A DNA stretch of 64,000 nucleotides, taken from NCBI GenBank assembly GCA_040389445.1, contig JAZJZX010000002.1:62001-126000 (forward strand), given 5' to 3'. Each line of letters opens with the position of its first letter. The first letter of the stretch is position 1. Source of the DNA: UBA5189 sp040389445 (GTDB lineage Bacteria; Chloroflexota; Limnocylindria; Limnocylindrales; CSP1-4). The position numbers and the translations under genes are program-made. Positions 8,260-17,420 of the stretch are shown here, piece by piece. The notes below the pieces were generated by a model. It was not told where the DNA came from. It saw nothing but the letters and a program-made list of their open reading frames with translations, and ran no database searches.

Positions 8260-8266
8260 GAGGGCG

Positions 8267-8581
8267 ATGGAACACAGCATCGCCGCGAAGTACGCAGCGC
8301 GTCCGGCAGCCAGTTTCCCCCGACCGTCCGCGCGGATCCGCGAGCGCCGCCTTGGTCTCGGTTCTGCCGTGGCGTTCCGCGCGCGCTCCGGCCGCTCAAC
8401 CGAGCTGCGACGCGAGACAGGGTCGTCGCTGGCGAGCATCCGCGGCGGCACCCGATCCATCACGCCGACCCGTGCCCGGCTTCCGGGTTCGGGGCGGCCG
8501 CGTCCGCGCGTCTCGATGACCTGGTCCCGGTCCGTTCGGATCCACCGGTCGAGCGCCGTCACGGCGCCGTGGCTCGGCTGA
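8267..8581 (+). CDS. Doubtful small ORF upstream of the NUDIX gene
   Basis: A 104-codon frame begins at an ATG 7 nt after a TACCAT box and ends 13 nt inside the NUDIX gene. The product is very rich in Arg and Ser, with no hydrophobic core, no motif and no family I recognise. It may be a translated leader, the remains of a longer NUDIX N-terminus (the NUDIX frame is also open through here but has no start codon), or non-coding. Apart from this ORF I see nothing else between 8249 and 8568. Confidence 0.25.
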   Translation: MEHSIAAKYAARPAASFPRPSARIRERRLGLGSAVAFRARSGRSTELRRETGSSLASIRGGTRSITPTRARLPGSGRPRPRVSMTWSRSVRIHRSSAVTAPWLG

Positions 8582-9075
8582 GGTCCGCCACCGCCACCTC
8601 GGCCGGCGGGATTGTCATTTCGACCATGCGCGGGCGCCCGTCGCTGGTGGTTGGGCTCCGCCGTCGAGATGGGGACCGCCGGCGACGGACCTGGACGCTG
8701 CCGAAGGGGACACCCGACCCGGGCGAGACCATCGAGCAGACGGCGCTCCGCGAGGTGGAGGAGGAGACCGGGCTTCGCGTGCAGATCCTGGAGCCACTGT
8801 CGGCGATCTCGTATGTCTTCGTCCAGAACGGCGTCCGGATCGACAAGACCGTCCACTACTGGCTGATGGAGCCGATCGGTGGAGATCTGGCGCTGCACGA
8901 TCGCGAATTCGAGCGCGTGCAATGGGTGCCGTTCGACGAGGCGTCGCAGCTGCTGACCTTCGACTCGGAGCGAGCGCTCGTGGCGAAGGCGGTCGAGGCG
9001 CTGTCGGAGCGTTTCACGACCCCGCGTGAGGCCGGCCCCGGCACCACCCGTGAGCCGGAACCGGCATCACCGTGA
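8569..9075 (+). CDS. NUDIX hydrolase
   Basis: A 168-residue protein that hydrolyses a nucleoside diphosphate linked to another moiety; the substrate is unknown. The NUDIX box is complete: G-x5-E-x7-REVEEETGL within GTPDPGETIEQTALREV, at about residues 46-68. It is preceded by SAGGIVIS and TWTLPKG, a typical NUDIX N-terminal strand arrangement, and followed by FERVQWVPFDEASQLL. The GTG start has no clear Shine-Dalgarno sequence, and the frame is open for more than 300 nt upstream without a start codon, so the real start could differ. Its stop overlaps the gcvT start by 4 nt (GTGA), linking it to the glycine-cleavage genes. Confidence 0.88.
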   Translation: MARLRSATATSAGGIVISTMRGRPSLVVGLRRRDGDRRRRTWTLPKGTPDPGETIEQTALREVEEETGLRVQILEPLSAISYVFVQNGVRIDKTVHYWLMEPIGGDLALHDREFERVQWVPFDEASQLLTFDSERALVAKAVEALSERFTTPREAGPGTTREPEPASP

Positions 9076-10187
9076 CGGACCAGGACGCCCAGCCGCTGCG
9101 CGAGACGGCCCTCGTCGACCTCCACGAGTCCCTTCATGCCCGGCTCATCGGGTTCGGCGGCTGGCTCATGCCCGTTCAGTACACCGGGATCCTCCAGGAG
9201 CATCAGGCGGTCCGGGAGCGCGCGGGACTGTTCGACCTGTCGCACATGGGTGAGTTGTTCGTGGACGGCCCGGATGCAGGCGACGCACTCGCGAGCGCGC
9301 TCGTGTCCGACCCGCGGGCGCTCGCCATCGGACGAGCCCAGTATTCGATGATCTGCGCCGAGGACGGCGGCATCATCGACGACCTGATCGTCTACCGATT
9401 GGCCGAGGATCGCTTTCTCGTCGTGGCGAACGCGAGCAATGCTTCCGTCGTGTCCGACGCCCTCGCAGATCGCCTCGCAGGCTGGAACGCCGTCCTCGAC
9501 GATCGGTCCATGGTCACCTCGCTGGTGGCAATCCAGGGGCCCGTCGCCGCTTCAATACTCCAGCCACTGACTTCGGTTGACCTGTCCGGACTTCGGTACT
9601 ACGCGATCGGCGAAGGAACGGTGGCCGGTGTAGCGGCCCTTGTCGCGCGGACCGGCTATACCGGCGAGGACGGTTTCGAGGTCTTCGTGGACTGGGACCG
9701 CGCCACCGGGATCTGGTCGGCGCTCTCGGCCGCGGGAGCCGACGCCGGGCTCATCCCGTGCGGTCTCGGGGCGCGCGATACGCTCCGGCTCGAGGCGGGC
9801 ATGCCCCTGTACGGCAACGAACTCGACCGGGCCACCAACCCGTTCGAAGCCGGACTCGGTCGCGTGGTCAAGCTGGACAAGCCCGGCACGTTCGTCGGCC
9901 GCGACGCCCTGATGCGGATCGCGTCGCGAGGCCCGGCCCGTCGCCTCGTCGGACTCGTGGTCACGGGCCGCGGGATCGCCCGGCACGGATATGTCGTCCG
10001 TGACGAGGAAGGACCAACCGGCATCATCACCTCGGGTACCCACTCGCCGACGCTCGGTCGGCCGATCGCGATGGCGTTCGTCCATCCGAAGCACGCAGAA
10101 CCGGGTACGATCCTCGCCGTCGACGTGCGGGATCAACCGGTGGCGGCCGAAGTCACCCAACTGCCGTTCTACCGCCGGGCGCGTTGA
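9072..10187 (+). CDS. gcvT: Glycine cleavage system T protein (aminomethyltransferase)
   Basis: A 371-residue tetrahydrofolate-dependent aminomethyltransferase. It releases ammonia and forms 5,10-methylene-THF from the aminomethyl group carried on GcvH lipoate. Family motifs include FGGWLMPVQYTG, the segment with LFDLSHMGELFVDGP, QYSMICAEDGGIIDD with the catalytic-loop aspartates, RTGYTGEDGFEVF, and the late block GLGARDTLRLEAGMPLYGN. The C-terminal barrel ends with PIAMAFVHPKHAEPG. The length is normal. It starts at GTG overlapping the NUDIX stop and is followed after 72 nt by gcvH. No gcvP (glycine decarboxylase) lies in the window. Confidence 0.95.
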   Translation: MTDQDAQPLRETALVDLHESLHARLIGFGGWLMPVQYTGILQEHQAVRERAGLFDLSHMGELFVDGPDAGDALASALVSDPRALAIGRAQYSMICAEDGGIIDDLIVYRLAEDRFLVVANASNASVVSDALADRLAGWNAVLDDRSMVTSLVAIQGPVAASILQPLTSVDLSGLRYYAIGEGTVAGVAALVARTGYTGEDGFEVFVDWDRATGIWSALSAAGADAGLIPCGLGARDTLRLEAGMPLYGNELDRATNPFEAGLGRVVKLDKPGTFVGRDALMRIASRGPARRLVGLVVTGRGIARHGYVVRDEEGPTGIITSGTHSPTLGRPIAMAFVHPKHAEPGTILAVDVRDQPVAAEVTQLPFYRRAR

Positions 10188-10259
10188 CCGACTCGGCGAG
10201 CAGCGCCCAGCCGTTCAGGGCTTGATTCGAAGACCACCGATCAGGAGGACGAACCCGCG

Positions 10260-10640
10260 ATGGCCCCGTCGGAACGCCGGTATACCAGGGATCACGAATG
10301 GGTCCAGCTCGACGGCGACGTCGCCACCGTCGGCATCACCGCCTACGCTGCCGACCAGCTGGGCGATGTCGTGTTCGTTGAGCTGCCGTCGATCGGTCGA
10401 TCGCTGGAACAGCACGCGACGTTCGGGGTGGTCGAGTCGGTCAAGGCGGTCAGCGACCTGTTCGCACCGGTCAGCGGCGAGGTCGTGGAGGCCAATGCCG
10501 CCCTGGCCGGTGAACCGGAGCTGGCCAATGGCGATCCCTACGGAGCGGGCTGGATGATCCGCGTTCGATTGACCGACGCGAGCCAGGTGGACGCCCTCCT
10601 GGATGAGGCTGCGTACGAGGCCCTGACCAGGGCCGGCTGA
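10260..10640 (+). CDS. gcvH: Glycine cleavage system H protein
   Basis: A 126-residue lipoyl carrier that shuttles the aminomethyl intermediate between GcvP and GcvT. The lipoylation site is K62 in the motif GVVESVKAVSDL. The N-terminal RRYTRDHEWVQLDGD and the block GITAYAADQLGDVVFVELP are diagnostic. The ATG is preceded by AGGAGG at 10243-10248. It lies directly after gcvT and ends 73 nt before the sigma-factor ORF. Confidence 0.96.
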   Translation: MAPSERRYTRDHEWVQLDGDVATVGITAYAADQLGDVVFVELPSIGRSLEQHATFGVVESVKAVSDLFAPVSGEVVEANAALAGEPELANGDPYGAGWMIRVRLTDASQVDALLDEAAYEALTRAG

Positions 10641-10713
10641 AGGGGCAGAGGCACCCGCGGCCGTCATTGCCACCGCGACCTGAACCTTTTCCCGCGATGT
10701 CCGGTATGGACCT

Positions 10714-11478
10714 GTGGGACGCACCGGGGTGATCGACCACCGGACGGAGGAGCAGACGCTGGACGATCCGCGCGCCGCCGCGCAGACGCCGAACCTGTTC
10801 GGCGCCGAGGAGCCACCTGACCGCGATCGCGCTCGCCCTGGCCAGAGCGCGGACCGTGACCTGATCCTGCGTTTCCAGCGGGACGATCTCGACGCCTTCG
10901 AGGTGTTTTTCGAGCGCTACCGAGCCCTGATCCATCGGACGGCGTATGGACTCACGGGTGACCGGCAGGCGGCCGAGGAAATCCTCCAGGACACGTTCCT
11001 CCGCGCCTACCGGCATCGCCACACGCTGAGAACCGACATCTCGCCCGTGCCCTGGCTGCACCGGGTGGCACTCAACCTGTGCTACTCCCGCCTGGGTCGT
11101 CGCAAGCTCCCGATCGACCCGATCGGCGAGATGACCGCGGAGGTCCGCGATGCAGGTCCCGGGCCGTCCGACCTGGCAGAGCGCGAGGAACTTCGGCAGA
11201 CGATCCGGTCGAGCATCGCGGCCCTGCCGCCCAAGCACCAGAGCGTGATCGTCCTGTACTACCTGCACGGCATGTCGCTGCTCGAGACGTCGCTCGCCCT
11301 GGGCATTGCCCTCGGGACCGTCAAGTCGAGGCTGCATTACGCCCTCGCCGGACTGCGGGGCCAGCTTGCGCGGGAGCGCCGGTCCTCCGAAGTGACCCTG
11401 CCGGCAGGCAGCACCCCGGCGCGGGCCGTGTCGATCGTCGCGCTCGGGCCGGCGGACCGCCGCCGGATTCGGCCATGA
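10714..11478 (+). CDS. ECF-type RNA polymerase sigma factor
   Basis: A 254-residue sigma70-family factor with only regions 2 and 4. Region 2 (about residues 45-115) carries RFQRDDLDAFEVFFERYR and AEEILQDTFLRAYRHRH. Region 4 (about 165-225) has ALPPKHQSVIVLYYLHGMS, then a helix-turn-helix ending in GTVKSRLHYALAGLRGQL. It directs transcription of a stress or surface regulon. The gene overlaps the next one, an anti-sigma factor, as ATGA. The start is uncertain: GTG 10714 and GTG 10729 are in frame and neither has a good Shine-Dalgarno sequence, while a GGAGGAG at about 10747-10753 precedes only an in-frame CTG. Confidence 0.9.
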   Translation: MGRTGVIDHRTEEQTLDDPRAAAQTPNLFGAEEPPDRDRARPGQSADRDLILRFQRDDLDAFEVFFERYRALIHRTAYGLTGDRQAAEEILQDTFLRAYRHRHTLRTDISPVPWLHRVALNLCYSRLGRRKLPIDPIGEMTAEVRDAGPGPSDLAEREELRQTIRSSIAALPPKHQSVIVLYYLHGMSLLETSLALGIALGTVKSRLHYALAGLRGQLARERRSSEVTLPAGSTPARAVSIVALGPADRRRIRP

Positions 11479-12071
11479 CCCACCCACCCGTGGAGCCCGA
11501 CTGCCGGCGGCACGCGTCGGCACTGCTGGAGATCGTTGATCCACGGACACCCACACCCGGATCGACAGCGGCCCTGGACCACCTGGAGTGGTGCCGTCGC
11601 TGCTCCGATGAGCTCCAGGACCTGGCGCTGGCCATCGTGGCCATGCGACGGTTCGGGGAGGCCGATGCCGGGGAGGCCGGATCCGCGTCGGCATGGCCGA
11701 ACCTCAGCCGCCGGATCGTCGGCACGAGGGCCGCGGCGGCCGCCGCCGTCTGGCGCTGGCGAGCATCCCTTGCCGGCCTGGTAGCCGGCACCCTGGTCGT
11801 GGCCGCAGTGGTGGGGCCGCTCGCGCTCCACGTGCCGCTCGCGGGTGGTGTCGATGAGCCCACGGGCTACAGCGCTGCCCAGCTCGAGGGACGAGCCCGA
11901 CAGGTCGAGGCAGCCTACATCTGGCAGTCCAGCACCGGTCTGCTGTTCGGGACCACGACACCTGCCGCCACGCCGGGCTACGTCGCGCCTCGGCGGTACC
12001 CGGACGACCTGGTTCCGGAACGGAAGGAGGTGTCCGTTCGAACGACCGGGCGATCACCCAAGGTGGACTGA
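11475..12071 (+). CDS. Zinc-finger, membrane-anchored anti-sigma factor
   Basis: A 198-residue protein encoded immediately after the sigma factor (ATGA overlap), so it is almost certainly its regulator. The N-terminal cytoplasmic part has the anti-sigma zinc-binding pattern H-x3-C-x2-C in LDHLEWCRRCSDEL at about residues 34-43. A transmembrane segment follows at about residues 99-117 (LAGLVAGTLVVAAVVGPLA), and then an extracytoplasmic tail of about 80 residues with no known domain. The inferred role is to bind and inactivate the sigma factor at the membrane until a signal releases it. The stop is followed at once by a hairpin and a promoter. Confidence 0.85.
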   Translation: MTHPPVEPDCRRHASALLEIVDPRTPTPGSTAALDHLEWCRRCSDELQDLALAIVAMRRFGEADAGEAGSASAWPNLSRRIVGTRAAAAAAVWRWRASLAGLVAGTLVVAAVVGPLALHVPLAGGVDEPTGYSAAQLEGRARQVEAAYIWQSSTGLLFGTTTPAATPGYVAPRRYPDDLVPERKEVSVRTTGRSPKVD

Positions 12072-12087
12072 TCCGGCCTTGCCGGAT
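12071..12087 (+). terminator. Small inverted repeat after the anti-sigma gene
   Basis: ATCCGGC (12071-12077) and GCCGGAT (12081-12087) are perfect arms around a CTT loop. The repeat begins in the anti-sigma stop codon and abuts the -35 box at 12088. It could be a short terminator or an operator for the promoter next to it. Confidence 0.35.
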
Positions 12088-12116
12088 TTGACACCTCCAC
12101 GGCACCTGCCCATAGT
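12088..12116 (+). promoter_or_regulatory. Sigma70-type promoter for the first peptide-transporter operon
   Basis: A perfect TTGACA (12088-12093) is followed by a 17-nt spacer and CATAGT (12111-12116). A start near 12123 gives a leader of about 130 nt before the substrate-binding protein ATG. It is the best consensus match among the promoters I can see. Confidence 0.6.
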
Positions 12117-12251
12117 GTCGGCAGCGCAGAAGGCCGCTGCTCACCCGCGCCCGTTTTTCGTGCCCACCTCGTGAGTACGAACGGCCCCGCGGAGCGGCCG
12201 CTCTGTCGAGTGGGAGTCAAGGCGACTTATCGCCGAATTGGAGGAGCATTC

Positions 12252-14093
12252 ATGCGCAAACCCCTCTTGGCGCTGCTCGCGACCACGGCAATCGTGTTCG
12301 CGGCGTGCGGAGGCGCGGCCAGCCAGCCGCCCGAGTCATCGGCCCCGTCGAAGGCCCCGACCGACGCCCCGACACCGACCCCTGAGTCCGTCGATCTCGT
12401 TGGGACGACCTACCCGACTCGCGTCGAGGCCGGCACGGACGGCGGCCAGCTGATCATCGGCGACTGGCAGGAAGCCAACCAGTTCAACCCGTTCTATCTC
12501 GGTCAGGTCACCGAGGCCAACGTGGCCTCCGCGGTCTGGTCCACCCTCATCACGTTCACGGACGACTACCGCTACGCGGCCGATCTGGCCGTCGACGTGC
12601 CGACGACCACCAACGGCGGCGTCCAGGTCCCGGGTATCGGCGGTGACGCCATGACCGTGACCTGGACCCTGAAGCCCGACCTCAAGTGGTCCGATGGCCA
12701 GCCGCTCACGTGCGACGACTTCAAGTACGCCGCCGAATGGGTGATGGACCCGGACAACGTCGGCGTGATCACTGCCGGCTACGACATCTCGACCACCGAG
12801 TGCACGTCGCCGACCGTCATCGTGCAGCACTTCAAGGAAATCTACGAAGGCTACATCACGATGAACGCGGCTCCGCTTCCGCGCCACTACCTGGGGTCGA
12901 TCCCGATCGCCGACCAGGTCCAGGGCGCCGGCTTCCGAGCCGACGAAGTGGCCAAGCTGCCCGTTTCCGGAGCCTTCAAGTTCGAGTCGGTCACGCCGGG
13001 CCAGGAGCTGAGGCTCGTCCGGAATGACCAGTACAAGAGCTGGTCGACCGGCAAGTCGGCCCACCTGGACACGCTCGTGTTCAAGTGGTACGGCGATGCC
13101 GACGCCATGATCGCAGGCTTCGCGGCCGGCGAGGTGGACGTTGCCACCGACCTCCAGGACTCGGATATCCCGAAGCTGGATGCCCAGGGCCTCACGGCCA
13201 ACACCAGCGCCATTCCGGCGCTGCTGTACGAGTTCCTTCGCCCGAACTGGTCCGCCGGACCGTTCGACGCCACGACCAACACCGGTGGCTGCTCGCGCAA
13301 CCCCGTCGTCCAGGATCGCGGCACGGGCTGCCCGCTGGCCGACGCAGCGATGCGGTCGGCGATCCCGTTCGCGATCGACAAGAACGAGATCAACACGCGA
13401 CTTCTGAACAACACGGTCCAGATCGCGAACACGAGCATCTCCCCGAACGCATGGTTCTTCGCGGACCAGGCGCCGGCGACCTACGACCCCGAGAAGGCCA
13501 AGAGCATTCTCGAGGCCGCGGGCTGGGTTGACACCAATGGGGACGGCATCCGCGAAAAGGGCGGCCTGACAGCCAAGATCGAGCTCTGCACGACGACCCG
13601 GCAGGTCCGGATCGACACGCTGGCCCTGATCGCCAACTGGCTGAAGGACGTCGGGATCGAAGCGATCCCGAACCCCGTTCCGGCCGGGGATATCTTCGCC
13701 GACTACAACGAGGCGACCAACGACACGCCTTGCGCCCTCTCCCGCAGCAACTTCGACCTTGCTGAGCATGCGTTCAGCTCGTCGATCGACCCGCTCGGGA
13801 GCTACTTCAGCTACCACAGCAGCCAGTTCGAGCCGAACGGCGCGAACGACGCGCAGGTGAGCGACCCGGGGATCGACGCCGCCTTTGACCTCGTCAAGAC
13901 GAGCGTGGACTTCGTGGCGATCAAGAACGCGATGGCTGACTTCCAGAAGATCTACGTGGAGAAGACCGTCGAGGTCCCGCTCTACTACCGCAAGCAGGTT
14001 GACCTGTTCGGCGCCCGAATCGGGAACTTCTTCGGAAACCCGACACAAGCTGGCCCGACCTGGAACGCCGTCGATTGGTACGTCAAGGGCTGA
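12252..14093 (+). CDS. Oligopeptide/dipeptide ABC transporter substrate-binding lipoprotein (SBP_bac_5)
   Basis: A 613-residue extracellular lipoprotein that captures the ligand for the ABC importer encoded downstream. The signal peptide ends in lipobox FAAC with cysteine near residue 19, followed by a Ser/Pro/Thr tether. The SBP_bac_5 body has the normal order: NQFNPFYLGQVTEAN and the first lobe (TVTWTLKPDLKWSDGQPLT), the hinge and second lobe (AMRSAIPFAIDKNEIN), then the return to lobe one (YYRKQVDLFGARIGNF). The ATG is set by GGAGGAG at 12240-12246. Peptides are the most likely ligand; nickel or sugar oligomers are possible in this family. A TTGACA promoter lies upstream and a strong hairpin follows the stop. 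Confidence 0.93.
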   Translation: MRKPLLALLATTAIVFAACGGAASQPPESSAPSKAPTDAPTPTPESVDLVGTTYPTRVEAGTDGGQLIIGDWQEANQFNPFYLGQVTEANVASAVWSTLITFTDDYRYAADLAVDVPTTTNGGVQVPGIGGDAMTVTWTLKPDLKWSDGQPLTCDDFKYAAEWVMDPDNVGVITAGYDISTTECTSPTVIVQHFKEIYEGYITMNAAPLPRHYLGSIPIADQVQGAGFRADEVAKLPVSGAFKFESVTPGQELRLVRNDQYKSWSTGKSAHLDTLVFKWYGDADAMIAGFAAGEVDVATDLQDSDIPKLDAQGLTANTSAIPALLYEFLRPNWSAGPFDATTNTGGCSRNPVVQDRGTGCPLADAAMRSAIPFAIDKNEINTRLLNNTVQIANTSISPNAWFFADQAPATYDPEKAKSILEAAGWVDTNGDGIREKGGLTAKIELCTTTRQVRIDTLALIANWLKDVGIEAIPNPVPAGDIFADYNEATNDTPCALSRSNFDLAEHAFSSSIDPLGSYFSYHSSQFEPNGANDAQVSDPGIDAAFDLVKTSVDFVAIKNAMADFQKIYVEKTVEVPLYYRKQVDLFGARIGNFFGNPTQAGPTWNAVDWYVKG

Positions 14094-14123
14094 TCGCTCC
14101 GCGATCATTCACCGGACCATGCC

Positions 14124-14157
14124 ACTTGGGGCGCCCGTTTCGACGGGCGCCCCAAGT
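14124..14157 (+). terminator. 15-bp hairpin with UUCG loop after the substrate-binding protein gene
   Basis: ACTTGGGGCGCCCGT (14124-14138) pairs perfectly with ACGGGCGCCCCAAGT (14143-14157) around a TTCG tetraloop. There is no strong U-tract and the permease genes follow on the same strand. It may act as a partial terminator or an mRNA stabiliser that keeps the binding protein more abundant than the membrane parts. Confidence 0.6.
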
Positions 14158-14239
14158 TCGTACAGCGGCCCAGGACCAGGGCCGGTATCCTGACCCGACG
14201 CCACGGCGATGGCGGGTTGCATGATCGGAAGGGGCCGCG

Positions 14240-15334
14240 ATGACGAAGTACGTGATTCGAAGGGTCGTTCAGGCGATCCCCGTCATCATCGGCATCACCA
14301 TCGTGACCTACGCGCTGATGCTGGCCGCCCCCGGCGGACCCCAGCAGAAGTTCGCCCAGAACCCGCGCATCACCAACGAGCAGCGCCAGAAATTCCTCGA
14401 GGCATGGGGCCTGCTGGAGCCCATCCCGGTCCAGTACGGACGGTGGATGGGCATCCTGAATCCGAAGGCGGACGGGCTCGCGGCGCTCATCGGGCCGACC
14501 GGCTGGCCCAACTTCCTGCCGACCCCGATCTCGGGATCGGACAACGGGGTCCTGCACGGCGACCTCGGGTACTCCATCGACTCGGGAGACCTCGTGGGCG
14601 CCAGGATCATCCGGGCGGCGCTCCCCACCGCGATCCTCGCCAGCGTCGCGCTCTTCGTGTGGCTCACGATCGCGATCCTGCTGGGCGTCTTCGCGGCCAT
14701 CAAACGCTATTCCATCTTTGACCAGTTCGCGACGATCTTTGCCTACGTCGGCTTTGCCATGCCCACGTTCTGGCTCGGCCTGATGCTGATCTTCCAGTTC
14801 GGTGTGGCATGGAAGATCCTGCCGGTCAGTGGGATGACCGACATCCGCGTATCGCCGCCCTTCGGCAGCGACGCGTACTGGGTGTACTTCGGCAAGAATC
14901 CGGTGGCCTCGGTCCTCGACATCGGCCGACACCTCATCCTTCCGGTCGTCACGCTCGTGGTCGTGAACATCGCGGGCGACTCGCGGTTCATTCGCGCGAG
15001 CATGCTGGAAACGCTTGGTCAGGACTACGTCCGAACGGCCAAGGCAAAGGGGCTGCCGGGCAGGGTGGTCACGTTCAAGCACGCGCTGCGCAATGCCCTC
15101 CTGCCGGTGGTCACCAACATCGGCCTTGAAATTCCGTTCCTGTTCACGGGCGCCATCGTCACCGAGACGATCTTCTCGTGGCCCGGCATCGGCAAGCTGA
15201 CGATCGATTCGATCAACCAGTCCGACTACACGATCAACATGGGCATCCTGCTCATCACCTCGTCCCTCGTGGTCGTGGCGAACCTGATCGCCGACGTCGC
15301 CTACGCCTTCGTCGACCCGCGCATCAAGTACTAG
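14240..15334 (+). CDS. Peptide ABC transporter permease (DppB/OppB type)
   Basis: A 364-residue inner-membrane permease of the BPD_transp_1 family. The N-terminus KYVIRRVVQAIPVIIGITIV is the typical first helix. Further helices include IAILLGVFAAIKRYSIFDQ and FWLGLMLIFQFGV. The EAA loop that contacts the ATPase is readable around VRTAKAKGLPGRVVTFKHAL, followed by RNALLPVVTNIG and the last pore helices up to DVAYAFVDPRIKY. It is longer than typical DppB because of an extended periplasmic loop after helix 1 (about residues 30-115). It is followed 11 nt later by the second permease. Confidence 0.94.
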   Translation: MTKYVIRRVVQAIPVIIGITIVTYALMLAAPGGPQQKFAQNPRITNEQRQKFLEAWGLLEPIPVQYGRWMGILNPKADGLAALIGPTGWPNFLPTPISGSDNGVLHGDLGYSIDSGDLVGARIIRAALPTAILASVALFVWLTIAILLGVFAAIKRYSIFDQFATIFAYVGFAMPTFWLGLMLIFQFGVAWKILPVSGMTDIRVSPPFGSDAYWVYFGKNPVASVLDIGRHLILPVVTLVVVNIAGDSRFIRASMLETLGQDYVRTAKAKGLPGRVVTFKHALRNALLPVVTNIGLEIPFLFTGAIVTETIFSWPGIGKLTIDSINQSDYTINMGILLITSSLVVVANLIADVAYAFVDPRIKY

Positions 15335-15345
15335 GAGCCCGTCAG

Positions 15346-16313
15346 ATGGCGCACGAACCCGACCGGGAAGGCTCGACGATGTCCCCCTCGCAGCCGAATT
15401 CGACCCCCGCCCCGGCGGAGGCCGAGGATTACGAGATCAATCTCCAGTCCCTCGGGCAGATGGAGCTGGTCTGGCGCAAGTTCCGCCAGCATCACCTGGC
15501 GCTCATCGGCGTGGGAATCCTGTTCGTGATCTTCGCCGCAGCGATCTTCGGACCGATCTTCCTGCCGTACGCGGTGGACAACATTCCGCGGCCGGACAAG
15601 ATCGCTTACGCGGGCAACCCGCCGTCGCTCAAGCACCCGATGGGCGAGACCGGCGGACTGCAATGGGACGTCCTCACGCTCGTCGTCAACGGGGCCCGCA
15701 CGTCGCTCCTGATCGGGTTCAGCAGCATGATCATCGGGGTGACCATCGGCACGGTCGTCGGCGCGATCTCGGGCTTCGTGGGCGGCTTCGTCGACAACCT
15801 GCTGATGCGCATCGTCGACGTGATGCTCAGCCTGCCGCTCCTGTTCGTCATCCTGGTCATCGCCCGCTTCTTCAAGGACAATCGGGACAACGTCTGGCAG
15901 ATCATCATCATCTTCGGGCTGTTCAGCTGGATGGGGGTGAGCCGGCTGGTCCGTTCCCTCTTCCTGTCCATTCGCGAACGCGAATTCGTGGAGGCCGCGA
16001 AGGCCGTCGGCGTGTCCGATCGTCGGATCATCTTCCGGCACATCCTGCCCAATGCCATCTCGCCCATCGTGGTGGCCGCGTCCCTGATCGTGGCCGGCAA
16101 CATCATCGGCGAGGCGTTCGTGAGCTTCCTCGGGTTCGGCGTGAACCCGTACACGCCCACCTGGGGGAACATCCTGTCGAACGCCCGGACCTTCCTCCTC
16201 GTCGGCAACTGGTGGTGGCCCGCCTTCCCGGGCCTGGCCATCGTGCTTACCGTCCTGGCCGTGAATTTCATCGGCGACGGCCTTCGAGACGCCTTCGACC
16301 CCAGGAGCCGGGC

Positions 16314-16317
<4 letters not shown>
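15346..16317 (+). CDS. Peptide ABC transporter permease (DppC/OppC type)
   Basis: A 323-residue permease partner of the preceding gene. After a hydrophilic N-terminus of about 45 residues comes WRKFRQHHLALIGVGILFVI, the OppC N-terminal (OppC_N) helix. The BPD_transp_1 core has VNGARTSLLIGFSSM and an EAA loop (EAAKAVGVSDRRIIFRHIL, then PNAISPIVVAAS), and the protein ends NFIGDGLRDAFDPRSRA, the usual OppC terminus. ATG 15346 is chosen because AGGAG (15333-15337) lies 8 nt upstream; ATG 15379 is a possible alternative. The stop overlaps the next start by 4 nt (GTGA). Confidence 0.94.

Positions 16318-17419
<1,102 letters not shown>

Positions 17420-17420
<1 letters not shown>

Noticed and set aside
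10681..10705. TGAACCTTTTCCCGCGATGTCC as an ECF autoregulatory promoter before the sigma gene
   Set aside because: GAACC resembles an ECF -35 but the distance to the GTCC element is too short (about 11 nt rather than 16-17).
12336..14108. 590-codon minus-strand frame opposite the first binding protein
   Set aside because: Shadow frame with no start signal and no domain; the plus-strand gene is certain.
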